Source: Novakomyces olei | Taxonomy: Eukaryota; Ascomycota; Novakomycetes; Novakomycetales; Novakomycetaceae | Reading direction: 5' to 3' | Length of the DNA: 64,000 nt | Assembly: GCA_016906335.1 (NCBI GenBank) | Contig: JADEYG010000001.1 | Coordinates: forward strand, 310,001 to 374,000 | Shown here: one piece after another, positions 1-9,761 of the stretch | Position numbering within the stretch: the first letter of the stretch is position 1 | How the letters are laid out: the number at the start of each line of letters is the position of its first letter | The notes under the pieces: generated by a model | Told to the model about the DNA's origin: nothing | The model's database searches: none | The model's input: only the letters and a program-made list of their open reading frames with translations | Translations under genes and position numbers: made by a program

Positions 1-37
1 AAAAATATGCAAAGAAGGAACTTTAAATTACATATTT

Positions 38-1762
38 CTAAGGCTTGCAGCGTTCCGTAAAACGAGGGTAAAGCGACGTTTCTCGAACAGTGTAAAGATT
101 GAGCAGCCAAGCGAGAAAGCGCTCAAGTCCTATTCCGTAGCCGCCATGGTCGCAAGTGCCGTATTTGCGTTGGTCAGTAAACCAATAGTAAGGTGCTGGA
201 TCAATATTTTCCCGCTTGTAGCCCTCAGTAAGCTCATCTAGATCAGTTATACGCATACTGCCACCAGTGATTTCTCCAACGTTTGGCATCAACACATCAA
301 CACTCTCTGTGCACCTTTCATTTCCCGGGATTCGCTTCATGTAGAAGGATTTGATTTCCGCCGGGAAATTCACCAAAAAGATTGGCTTATTAATAAGATC
401 AGTCATTTGACGCTCAGCAGCTTCTCCGATATCATCACCAAACTCATGGTAATTTCCCTCCTTATCACGAATGTCATGTTCACGCAAATACTTGATAGCA
501 TCAGCATAGTCCAAGCGCATAAAAGGCCGAGTAGGCTTTTGGAATGTAGAGTTCAATTCGCGCACTGTTTTGCTGGCAAATGGATCAGCCAATATTTGAT
601 CAATCACAACGCAAATCAGCTCTTCTAAGTGCTCAAGAAATTCTGAAAAATCCAAAAAGGCCAGTTCTGCTTCAATGTGCGTATACTCAGAAAGGTGACG
701 ACGTGTATGAGCCTTTTCGGCGCGGAAACTCTCTTGAATGCAGAAAACATCGCCCAATGCGGGCAAACAGGTCTCCAAGTAGAGCTGGCTCGACTGGGTC
801 AAAAACGCGCGTTCACCGTAATAGTTGAGCTCAAACAGTGTCGAGCCGCCTTCAACCTGTGTTTGCACCATACAAGGCGGGGTAACCTCCGTCAGACCCA
901 ACATATCAAAAGCCGAACGAAACGCGCGAAGAGCAACTGCTCGCACTTTTAAAATTGACGAAGCAGTTTCCCCTCGGATGACCAGATGCCTTAAATCATA
1001 CAGTAGAGCGGGAGTGGCCTCAGCGTTAACCCGATTGGTAATAGACTCCTCGCCGGAAGGTGCCTTTTGGATAACTGTGTAATAATCGACCACCAGCTCC
1101 TGATCACCAGGTGCCTTTTTCCCTGGGGGCAATTCGTTCAGTATCCCATACACAGTAATTGTGCTTTCCAAAGTGAGCGTCAAGATATCGTAACTATCAG
1201 CCAGTTGGCCAGTCACAACGCATTGTAAGTAGCCGGTTCCATCGCGAAGAACAATGAAAGCAATTCCTTTCTGAAGCCGAAGCCTATGAACCCATCCGGA
1301 AACACGAACGCGACGGCCTCGATATTGTGAAGAACTTCCAATTTTAACTTTTTCCGCAGGCGCAAGGTCCGGATCTTGCTCCACCACTATATTTTTGGCT
1401 GCCTCAATACGCTCTGCTTCCGCTTTCTTATCAGCCAATAATTTGCTTTCGTGCTTTTTGGCGTTCTCTTCCGCTTTTGCACGTTTTTTAATAGCCGCTT
1501 CTACTATTTTGCGAGCTTTCTTTAAAGCTGCTCCAGAAATTTCTTGATATTCAGACTCACCTGCTTTTTTCACAAGGATGTTTGTTAGTTTTGGCACTGT
1601 TTCACAAGCAAAAATTGCCGTTTTGAACGGTGCTTCCTGAGAACCAGAATTCTTTTCATTGCTATCGCCGCCATTGGCCTCATCGACATAGACGACTAGC
1701 GGTTGCTTAGGTTCTTGGAGCTTTAGGGTGTCTATTTTTCCTTCCACAGAGGCAATTGCCAT
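38..1762 (-). CDS. DED81: Asparaginyl-tRNA synthetase, cytoplasmic
   Basis: The 574-residue protein is a class IIb aminoacyl-tRNA synthetase that charges tRNA-Asn in the cytosol. Residues about 1-130 form a Lys/Glu-rich, partly helical N-terminal extension typical of eukaryotic AsnRS. An OB-fold anticodon-binding domain follows (VRVSGWVHRLRLQKG, then FIVLRDGTGYLQCV). The catalytic core has the class II motif 2 region (FRAEKAHTRRHLSEYTHIE) and motif 3 (GGYGIGLERFLAWLL) close to the C terminus. Length and ending match the yeast family, so the gene looks complete and intron-free. The start is the first ATG in frame, and its MAIASVEGK opening fits the family better than a mitochondrial presequence. 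The AspRS and LysRS relatives share the fold, but the N-terminal extension and core motifs favour AsnRS. Confidence 0.95.
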   Translation of the reverse strand: MAIASVEGKIDTLKLQEPKQPLVVYVDEANGGDSNEKNSGSQEAPFKTAIFACETVPKLTNILVKKAGESEYQEISGAALKKARKIVEAAIKKRAKAEENAKKHESKLLADKKAEAERIEAAKNIVVEQDPDLAPAEKVKIGSSSQYRGRRVRVSGWVHRLRLQKGIAFIVLRDGTGYLQCVVTGQLADSYDILTLTLESTITVYGILNELPPGKKAPGDQELVVDYYTVIQKAPSGEESITNRVNAEATPALLYDLRHLVIRGETASSILKVRAVALRAFRSAFDMLGLTEVTPPCMVQTQVEGGSTLFELNYYGERAFLTQSSQLYLETCLPALGDVFCIQESFRAEKAHTRRHLSEYTHIEAELAFLDFSEFLEHLEELICVVIDQILADPFASKTVRELNSTFQKPTRPFMRLDYADAIKYLREHDIRDKEGNYHEFGDDIGEAAERQMTDLINKPIFLVNFPAEIKSFYMKRIPGNERCTESVDVLMPNVGEITGGSMRITDLDELTEGYKRENIDPAPYYWFTDQRKYGTCDHGGYGIGLERFLAWLLNLYTVRETSLYPRFTERCKP

Positions 1763-2294
1763 TGCTTGGACGAATCTTTGAAATGATCAATCTCACTCGA
1801 AGAGATAATTTATGATAATGGACTTTATAATCGCAATTTGGTTGGCGCAGCAGAAACTTCAAGCGAGGAAGAATCCTATATTTATGATATACTGATAAAA
1901 GACGATAATAGTATTTAAAATGTCCGTTATCTGGCTTGTATGGGAAGGAAATTTAGACAGGTAATAGTTATACCAGTGCTGTATACTATCCATTAAATTA
2001 CCCCAATATGCCTTTATTTCGATTTTAATTCTCCATTATGCATTACGAAAAGTCGGCATGAAAGTAGTTGTAGGCTATTTATAAAAATCGAAAACGCAAA
2101 CTGAATTACTCGCATATATTAAAAGCTTATATTCCACCTTGCCTTCACACACATATATATATAAAACCCAAGCCGATTGCTCCACCGAATTATAAAATGC
2201 TTTAATTCCTCGTGCAAATTAATAAAACAGGGGATATTCCGATAAATTTCCAAAAAACAGAATGTAAAGAAAACTTTTGTTACACATAAATGTA
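1763..2294. other. AT-rich intergenic region
   Basis: This 0.5 kb spacer separates the AsnRS start from the 3' end of the transporter gene; both lie on the minus strand. It must hold the AsnRS promoter. I see AT-rich sequence and a short (AT)n run near 2150, but no gene, tRNA or recognisable motif. Confidence 0.6.
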
Positions 2295-3860
2295 TTAATG
2301 AACGCTTGCATACATTTTTTGAGCAATGGTAGTACTTGTGCGAATTCGTTCGCCGTACTTAAAAAAAATAAAAGGCAAGGGTAGCATGAGCACGGTAAGA
2401 AGTGCCAGTAACAGACTAGCGTACTGATAGCCCATTCCCTCATACATGTAATCACCAAATAATGGAAAGACAGCGCCCATAGTTGACCTATAGAGACTAT
2501 TGCTTGCTAATGCACTCGCCGCCCACGGCCGGTACCCTTCAACAAGGTACGTAAACACTCCAGTAAAAATAAAAACTGTCCCCGCAGCAAAGGGAACTGT
2601 AGCAATTATTGGTACGATCCAATGGACTGATTTATAAGTTGTAAAAGCAAACCACAATAAGCCAATCGGAACAAGAAATGAGCCCACCATTGCTGGCACA
2701 AGCCGTACTTCTGGAGCAGGCGTGTGAGTGCCAGGTGCCATTTTCTGATGAATTTTACGTTGTACAATAGATAACGGTGGAGTCAGGGCAGATCCAATCA
2801 CGAGCCCTACTGTGAGACCACAAAATGAAAGACCCGTTTGCCAAAGATTGAATCCGTGATTGTTCCCAAACACAAGAGGGAAAGCACCAAAAAACAAGTA
2901 AAGAATTCCGAGCAATAATGCAGTGTAAGAGTTAAGCAGAAACACGATAGGTTCAGCAAAAAGAAGGAAAGGCCGGTATAATTGGTGCTTCAAAGCAGAT
3001 GATAACTTTTTACCACTAATCTCTAAGGGCGCCCGATATATAATAGTTTTATTTTCGAGCTCTGCATCACCATCAAGGCCCCCTGCAACAGCAGCAGCAG
3101 CAGCAGCGAGCTGTTTCTTTTGCACGCGACGTAACTTTTGTGCCTTTATAACTTCCAGGCGGGGCTTGTACGTCTCTGGAACAAAGAAAAAGAGAACTAT
3201 AGAAGTAACTCCAGACCAAATAAGCAGTACATAAAAAGTCCAGCGCCATGATGTGAATGAATTGATAAACCCACCAACGATGGGCCCAAGACTGGGTCCT
3301 AGAAATGGAGAAGCAGAATATATAGCCATAGGCAGGATGACTTCATGTGGGTCAAACATATCGGCTACGGTACCACCCGCAACAGAAAGAAAAGCAGACC
3401 CCACAAAGCCCCCAAAAAAGCGGCCGATTAACAATGTTTGAATATTTTGTCCAACGGCGCAGGGAATCTGCCATATACAAAGCAGAGACATAGATACGAC
3501 ATAGATGATTCGTCGCCCGTAAAATTCCGATAGAGGAGACAAGAAAAGTGGACCAAATCCCATACTGAGAATGAACAAGCTAAGGCCGAGCGTATTTACC
3601 TCGCGACCATACCCAAACTCTCTCTCCAGGTTTCTATAAGTAGACGAAAAAATAGAACTGTCCCCGGTCACACATACAGATCCCATACAAACGGCAATTA
3701 AAATGAACCATTTGCGGAGATTTCCAAAATTTTTAGGGTTAGTTGTGTCGTCGGCCGAGAGCTCGACCACCACGATATCGTGGTGCGAAGCTGATGTCGA
3801 CGATTCTCGCCTTAGAGCGTGTTGCATTGTGTTCGCTTCAACTTCAGGTTCCTTTCCCAC
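2295..3860 (-). CDS. DHA1-family MFS drug/polyamine:H+ antiporter
   Basis: The 521-residue membrane protein belongs to the major facilitator superfamily, 12-spanner drug:H+ antiporter group (the Tpo1/Flr1/Cyhr type). After a short cytosolic N-tail it opens with NPKNFGNLRKWFILIAVCMG, the usual start of TM1 in this family. The diagnostic motif A region is GFGPLFLSPLSEFYGRR between TM2 and TM3, and the antiporter motif C region is SPFLGPSLGPIVGGF in TM5. A charged cytosolic loop (about residues 215-260) with a seven-alanine run separates the two six-helix halves. Length and topology are normal and no intron is needed. The likely site is the plasma membrane, exporting toxic organic cations or polyamines; the substrate cannot be read from sequence. 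The start is the ATG at 3860. Confidence 0.9.
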   Translation of the reverse strand: MGKEPEVEANTMQHALRRESSTSASHHDIVVVELSADDTTNPKNFGNLRKWFILIAVCMGSVCVTGDSSIFSSTYRNLEREFGYGREVNTLGLSLFILSMGFGPLFLSPLSEFYGRRIIYVVSMSLLCIWQIPCAVGQNIQTLLIGRFFGGFVGSAFLSVAGGTVADMFDPHEVILPMAIYSASPFLGPSLGPIVGGFINSFTSWRWTFYVLLIWSGVTSIVLFFFVPETYKPRLEVIKAQKLRRVQKKQLAAAAAAVAGGLDGDAELENKTIIYRAPLEISGKKLSSALKHQLYRPFLLFAEPIVFLLNSYTALLLGILYLFFGAFPLVFGNNHGFNLWQTGLSFCGLTVGLVIGSALTPPLSIVQRKIHQKMAPGTHTPAPEVRLVPAMVGSFLVPIGLLWFAFTTYKSVHWIVPIIATVPFAAGTVFIFTGVFTYLVEGYRPWAASALASNSLYRSTMGAVFPLFGDYMYEGMGYQYASLLLALLTVLMLPLPFIFFKYGERIRTSTTIAQKMYASVH

Positions 3861-4607
3861 GAATTAGAAAAGTTGCGCAAGCCGGGCATGCCTTTTTTAA
3901 ACAATCGTCGGGCCTATCGGCTTGTTTTTATGACACTTGAAGCTCTATAAACCACTTGCAAACATGATTAGTAAGGATTTATGTCGCATTGACTAGCGAC
4001 GGGTTTCGGGTCTTTATGGTAAAATATTCGCTTCACGTATCATTACAGGCATCTACCGACGCTAAAATTATAGCCCGCAATTAACGGAGTTAATATCAAA
4101 TCGCCGTTTACCGGCATTTAATATTCGTTATGAAAATTTCGTATTAGGAAAATTGTGACTGGATATGGATTACAAAAGATGGTTTTCCAGAAAAATAGCA
4201 AATCACCTTCATAATATAATAACAGAGTATAATATAAAGTTAGGCCGTGCGAAAAAGCAGAAGTTAGTGCATGACCGCGGGATGTGCCAAAGTTATTTAA
4301 AACGAAAAATAAAATTTGTTTTATCGGCATCGGCAGTTTGGCATGAATAGGAATTTTGGGCGGCAGATAAAATTATTTATTATCGTTCCTATTTATTATA
4401 AAACTAGCCGGCAAAAGAGTCGGTACTGTAAGAAATAGAAGATGAGCTAGCTGAGTTAATTCAAATAAACAGAGTTTGCCGCGTCTTCATTTGTGAAAAA
4501 TGAGTCATCTGCTTTGGGCGAGCATATCATTTACCAGAAGAAGTTCCTGTGATCTGAAACAAATGCAACTGACCCATATTCTAGGCTTATATATAATATA
4601 GGCATCT
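3861..4607. other. Intergenic, transporter promoter side
   Basis: This AT-rich stretch upstream of the transporter must contain its promoter. I see no gene, tRNA or clear operator. The small open frames at 4118-4350 on both strands have no coding character. Confidence 0.5.
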
Positions 4608-4845
4608 AAAAATAAAATAAAACAAAATAAAATAAAATAAAATAAAATAAAATAAAATAAAATAAAATAAAATAAAATAAAATAAAATAAAATAAAATAA
4701 AATAAAATAAAATAAAATAAAATAAAATAAAATAAAATAAAATAAAATAAAATAAAATAAAATAAAATAAAATAAAATAAAATAAAATAAAATAAAATAA
4801 AATAGAATAGAATAAAATCAAATTAAATTAAATCAAATCAAATTG
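4608..4845. repeat. (AAAAT)n pentanucleotide microsatellite
   Basis: About 200 bp of nearly perfect AAAAT units (roughly 38-40 copies, 4608-4804) are followed by about 40 bp of decayed units (AATAG, AATCA, AATTA). The long reverse-strand open frame (repeated Ile-Leu-Phe-Tyr-Phe) is only the translation of the repeat. The purity suggests recent slippage, so length is probably polymorphic. Confidence 0.97.
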
Positions 4846-5225
4846 TTGGAAATATAGGTTTGAACTTGTTCTTATAGTAAAATGTTTGCCTTAGAAACTC
4901 ACGAAAGCTTTAGCTGAATCTACCAATAGATCTGGGAGTTCTTGGGTTACATATATGACTATTTATGTTCAAAATGAGATCCAGTAAAACTCAAGCCAAG
5001 AACTGACACGCACGATGATGTATCGAATTAGGAAGAAAGTAAACAAAGGTGATATGGGGATAATCAAATTTCAACAAAAATTAAATTAAACATTATTTAA
5101 TTGTTTTCCAAATTACAAAATAAAACAAAATAATTGCTAGTTGAATCAATGTACAGAAAGCAGTAGGCGCCTCGCTACCACCAATACCACGGGCAACTTG
5201 AGCTTACATGTAAAGCAATTCTCAA
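4846..5225. other. Intergenic, protease promoter region
   Basis: AT-rich spacer between the microsatellite and the Rim13-like gene. Nothing further is recognisable. Confidence 0.5.
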
Positions 5226-7871
5226 ATGCCGCCGGCTACTGCTGCCGCGCTCATTGAGCGTGCACGTGCGCACGAGCGTCGAGCCGCGGCGGCTGAAATG
5301 CTAGATCCTAGAGCGGCTCTCTTACACTTTACCAGCGCTGCTCAGCTTTACATGGACGCAATGCCTGCCTTGAACACCTTGCAACGATCCCAGGTGGCAA
5401 ATGCTTTCCGCACAGTGACGTCTAGAGCCCAAGTGCTCAAGGGTATGAGTAATTTTACTGAGCAAGAACATGGAATGTAAAAACGAATATTTAATAATTG
5501 ATGAATCGACAGAAAAACCATATTTATTCAATAATTGCCCATCTAATGACTAGATCGCTATTCTCAAAAACCCCGAGAAGCAGAGCCGGCTGATCCAGCG
5601 CTGGAAGCAGAACTAACTGCGGAACAGGCGGAGGCTGTATTTTTGCAAGCATTCGAGAAGCAAAGTCAGATTGAGTGCGGCAGCGATTTGGAATGGCATT
5701 CAATCCCCCGACCTCAAGTCCAAGATTGGCCTAGTCTTATTTCCGCTTTTAATGGGACACTGGTTCAAGGCGAACTGCCAGATTGTTCCCTTATTTCTTG
5801 CCTTATTGCACTTTCCGATCTGAGTAAGCGCAAAGGCAAAGTCTTACTTGCCGACTGCTTTTCCACTCCTCAAGATGACGCTCAAACAGAGACTATTGGC
5901 GTCAGGTTCTACCGTCAGGGCGTATGGAAGACAATTTGGGTAAACTGCTCTGTGCAAAACGTAAACGGCCGTACTGTATCTTTGCATTGCACAGATAAAG
6001 CTTTATACCCCTATTTTTGCCTTCTAGAAAAAGCATACTTTGCTTGTAAGGGCCAAGCTGCTAATTGTGGCGCTGATCCAGGCAGTGATGCTTCCTTGCT
6101 CACTGCCTGGATACCTCAAGTTTGTGATTTACGACATGTTGATGCTCCATTTTTTCAGCATCTGCGCCGTGATTGGGAACAGGGAAGGATTATTATTACA
6201 CTTGGTATTCCTGCAAGTGGTAATAATAGTGGACAAACCGAATCAAACGAGACTTCAAAAGTTGCTAGCTTTCCGAATAATGATCTGGGTTTGTCATCAA
6301 GCGTCAATGCAATGATTGAACGCCAAGACTCCACTGTCTCAGACATTCGAGCGGGACATTGTTATGCGGTGGTAGGTTTTTCTGATCCTGCAGAGCCGGA
6401 CGCGCTTAAACTACGGGACCCTGCCGACCAAAAAGCGAATTACCGTTGGCTTCAATGGTCGGAATTGTTAGCCGCGGCTTTTCTTTTGTATATAAATCGT
6501 GACCCGGCCAGCCTTCCAAATACCGTACAGAGCAATTTCAATTTTGTAGTACATGCATCGCCTTTGCTACAGCCTCAATTGGCTGTAAGAAATGAGTCGC
6601 ACAATCCGCAAGACTTTTTGTGTGTGTTTGAGCGTGAAGAATTGTCTTCTTCATATCCTTTAATTCTTTATGCTATGGATGTATATTACGACACGGCCAA
6701 AGATTTGCGCGTGATCGGGAACAAGCTACCCAACGTCTCAACGCCGTGGGTTCATGGCGAATACAATAGTGTGCGGCTATTTTTAGCTCCGCACAGTACT
6801 GCTACTATAGTGCCAAAGCTGCGAAAACTAGAAAAAGCTTGGAAAAAAACTATAGAAACAAATGTACAAACAAATGAACAAACACAAAACGAGGACCAGG
6901 ACCTGCACCTCGATTTCAAGCACAAATCATTCAGCTCAGAGGCAAATTTTCGAGCAGGAGAAAAAGAAAGCTTTGTCTGCCGTGTTTCCGCCTACTCTCC
7001 GGACAATCTAGACCTTGCACTCGTTCCGTCAAAGATCTATAAACACTCGCAAACCATCGACGGACGCTGGCCAGTTTTACAGACTCACGAGACTACCGTT
7101 TCCAGTTCTAATACTAGTGCTACTAATGGCTGTATCGGCAGTGTATGGTACCGTTTAAATCCGCAATACTTGCTCGAGACAGAATCTATTGCAGATATTG
7201 CGATCGTGTTCCAATTAATGCAGGGAGATGGCATTAATACAGCAGCCAATATCGTGCTCTGTCATGAACCGAACCACGGATCAACACGTACTGGAAATGA
7301 AGATTCTGGGCTCCGAATCACAGCTGTTACGTCTCGCAATTTAGTAGGGGCAAATACGGCTTATCGTACGGGCCAGCAGAGCATTTTGCTCAGTGATCTG
7401 CGGCCTGGAAGGTACGTGCTAGTGCCTTCCATACTTTTGCCTACCGGAGAATCCCGGTCCCGATATAAATTTCGTATTCATCTTCATGCAACTTCCACGT
7501 TCAAAATAACTGGCCTCGCAGATATATACGCAGGCAAATTTTCTTCTGTGGCAAAGAAAGACTTGCCTCAGGGCAATTCAGCGTTTCGGTTTCTTATCAA
7601 GCCAGTCGCACTTTCACGCTGTCAGGCCTCAGTTTACGTTGCCAACGATGAACTTACTGCCTGTTCATTGCAGGCAGCAATTTTTAATACCGTCCAGCAA
7701 GAAAAGATCGTTGCCGGTTCCGGGGTATCTGCTATTTTCCTCCAAGAGACGGATCTTTTACGAGGCAACGATTATATGCTAGATGCTACATGTAATGCCG
7801 CCTCACCCTCCAAATTGCAGGTCGAGTTGATTTCAGATACCCCCGTTTCTATCGTGCCTGTCGCCTTATGA
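5226..7871 (+). CDS. RIM13: Calpain-like cysteine protease Rim13/PalB (2 exons)
   Basis: Exons 5226-5442 and 5554-7871 join in frame to give 844 residues; the 111-nt intron has a GTATGAGT donor and a CTAAT branch just before the TAG acceptor. Residues 1-72 form an Ala/Arg-rich MIT three-helix bundle, as in PalB, which docks on ESCRT-III. The calpain core follows: oxyanion Gln144 and nucleophile Cys150 in QGELPDCSLISCL, and general-base His341 in GHCYAVVGF. Tandem C2-like beta domains fill the C-terminal half. The family cleaves the zinc-finger factor Rim101/PacC in the alkaline-pH response on endosomes. One oddity: the LxNP motif that carries the third catalytic residue reads LRDP, so Asp361 replaces the usual Asn. 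Start: first ATG, opening the MIT domain. Confidence 0.88.
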
Positions 7872-8560
7872 GATATTTCAGGTCTTATGATTTTTTTTTT
7901 TTTTTTTTTGCTTTGTTTTATTTTTCTTTGCCTTTGACTTATTTCATTGAACACAGCATAATAAGCAGTAAATCCAATTGATCCAAGCAATATTCACAGC
8001 CCATCTTATAAGACTGATCTTGCATGAACAACTTGTCTTGCAATCAGAATTAATCTGTTCTTCATCAGCCAGTCTCAGCCTTTGTGGACTTCGTCTCATA
8101 TCACTAAAGTATCACAAATCATAAAAAGTGCCAATTTCGTCTTCGTAGAAACATTAGATATAGTGAGTAAGTCTTAAGTTTGCAAACGAAATCGGTCTGG
8201 ATTTGTTCCATAAACGTTGTAAAACGACCACCTGCTCGTATTATTGGATTCCTCAAATAGATTGACGAACGGCGAAAGCAAAACAAACAAACAAACCAAA
8301 AGCGCGTAAAGTATAGCGTTTGCCATTTAGAACACCAAAAGATTCAGTCAAACATTTATCGTAACTCAATTAGCCAATAAACTTAATTGAGCTATTCAGC
8401 AGTCCTTTGGAGCGACTTCAATTGGATCTGATCTGTATTCTTATTTAGAATTATGGATTCTGGACAAATTCCCAGAATACATAACGATTATAAACTTAAC
8501 AATAGTAATCAGATATCAAACCCCAAAGCAGAACGTGAACATGCAAGCGGCAAGTCAGCC
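7872..8560. other. Intergenic, downstream of the protease gene
   Basis: A poly-T run at 7890-7910 follows the stop codon closely. Beyond it I see only AT-rich sequence and a short (ACAA)n stretch near 8280-8300. Confidence 0.5.
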
Positions 8561-8570
8561 CAGCCTCAAA

Positions 8571-9035
8571 ACACTAGAAGAACCCGCTTGAATCATCGAC
8601 CCAAAAAGCTAGCAACTCAATAATAAATTGTAACAGTAACAATTCAATTGACGCCCAAGAGTTTTAATTAAGTTTGTGAGCGGAATATTTGGCCATGCCC
8701 AAGCTCATAGAATAAGCAGAACCCCGCTTGAATCATCGAGCCAAGTACTAGCAATTCAATAAGTAACAATAACAATTCAACCGACAGCCCAAGAGTTCTA
8801 TTTTTGATCGTGAGCGACACCAGCTCATAGAAAAAGCAGAACCCCGCTTGGTACTAGCAACTCAATAAGTAACAATAACAATTCAACCGACAGCCCTAGA
8901 GTTTTATTTTTGATCGTGAGCGACACCAGCTCATAGAATAAGCAGAACCCCGCTTGAATCATCGAGCCAAGTACTAGCAAATCAATAATAAATTGTAACA
9001 ACAACAATTCAACCGACGCCTAAGAGTTTTAATTT
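8571..9035. repeat. Tandem repeat, ~100-140 bp unit, about 4 copies
   Basis: Four imperfect copies start near 8576, 8716, 8836 and 8940. Each shares the blocks ACCCCGCTTGAATCATCGAG, a CTAGCAA...CAATAA segment, AACAATTCAACCGACAGCCC, and AGAGTTTTATTTTTGATCGT before GAGCG...AGCTCATAGAATAAG. The copy at 8836 lacks about 15 bp after CGCTTG, and the first copy is the most diverged. There is no coding potential. It may be a decayed minisatellite. Confidence 0.85.
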
Positions 9036-9634
9036 TAGTTTACGAGCGTAAGATTAGTTATGGCGTCGCTTGATCCTCCGCTCAACCTTAAACTAGTCGC
9101 ATGACAGCCGGCCCTTGAATTATAATTTTAGCTTGCTGGGGCATTCGTGTCCTTTATAGCTCAAGGCTGATGCTTTTCGGCGTGGAAATATTTGGATCAA
9201 GGCACGCTTTTATACAGCTTACACTGAATGAGGCATCAAAAGCAATTATGAGGACATTAATTTGTAAAGTCGCGTTTTCGTGATCGAGGTATTTCCGTTT
9301 TCGTGTGCATGGTCGCGTTTTCGAGATTACAGAAACGTGACTTTAGCCCAAACAGGAAATAGGAATTAGCTAAGTAACGACGCCCTTTTCGCTGAACTTC
9401 TGATATTAATTTAAGATATCGTTTATCTTAATCTTTTCTAGATTTAACGGTTTAACTATATAATCATCCTTTTTTTTTTGGGGTAAAAATACGAGTCTCT
9501 AGAATCTTATAAATGGAGTAGACTTTATTCTCTTCCTATTAACAGACATTCAACTAGGACAAGTATGACCGATAAAATAAACTTCAAAATGCACGAAAAG
9601 ATTGAGAGCGAAACTAGATAGACTCGCTTAATGT
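9036..9634. other. Intergenic, COG3 promoter side
   Basis: AT-rich spacer before the COG3 gene. A repeated GTCGCGTTTTCG motif occurs near 9270 and 9314. I see no gene or RNA. Confidence 0.45.
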
Positions 9635-9761
9635 ATGACGAGTGGGCGTTCACGCAAGAAGACCTTGCCAGTGGGGCGCAGGTATATGCCCCGTATTTAT
9701 TCCCAGTTTGAATTGCCCAATTTTTTGGTACTAAAGCCTTTAAAAGGACAAGCTGGGCCAT

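Noticed and set aside
4606-4821. Reverse-strand ORF of repeated Ile-Leu-Phe-Tyr-Phe
   Set aside because: Pure translation of the AAAAT microsatellite.
8571-9035. Tandem repeat as a CRISPR array
   Set aside because: Units are too long and imperfect, without unique spacers, in a eukaryotic genome.
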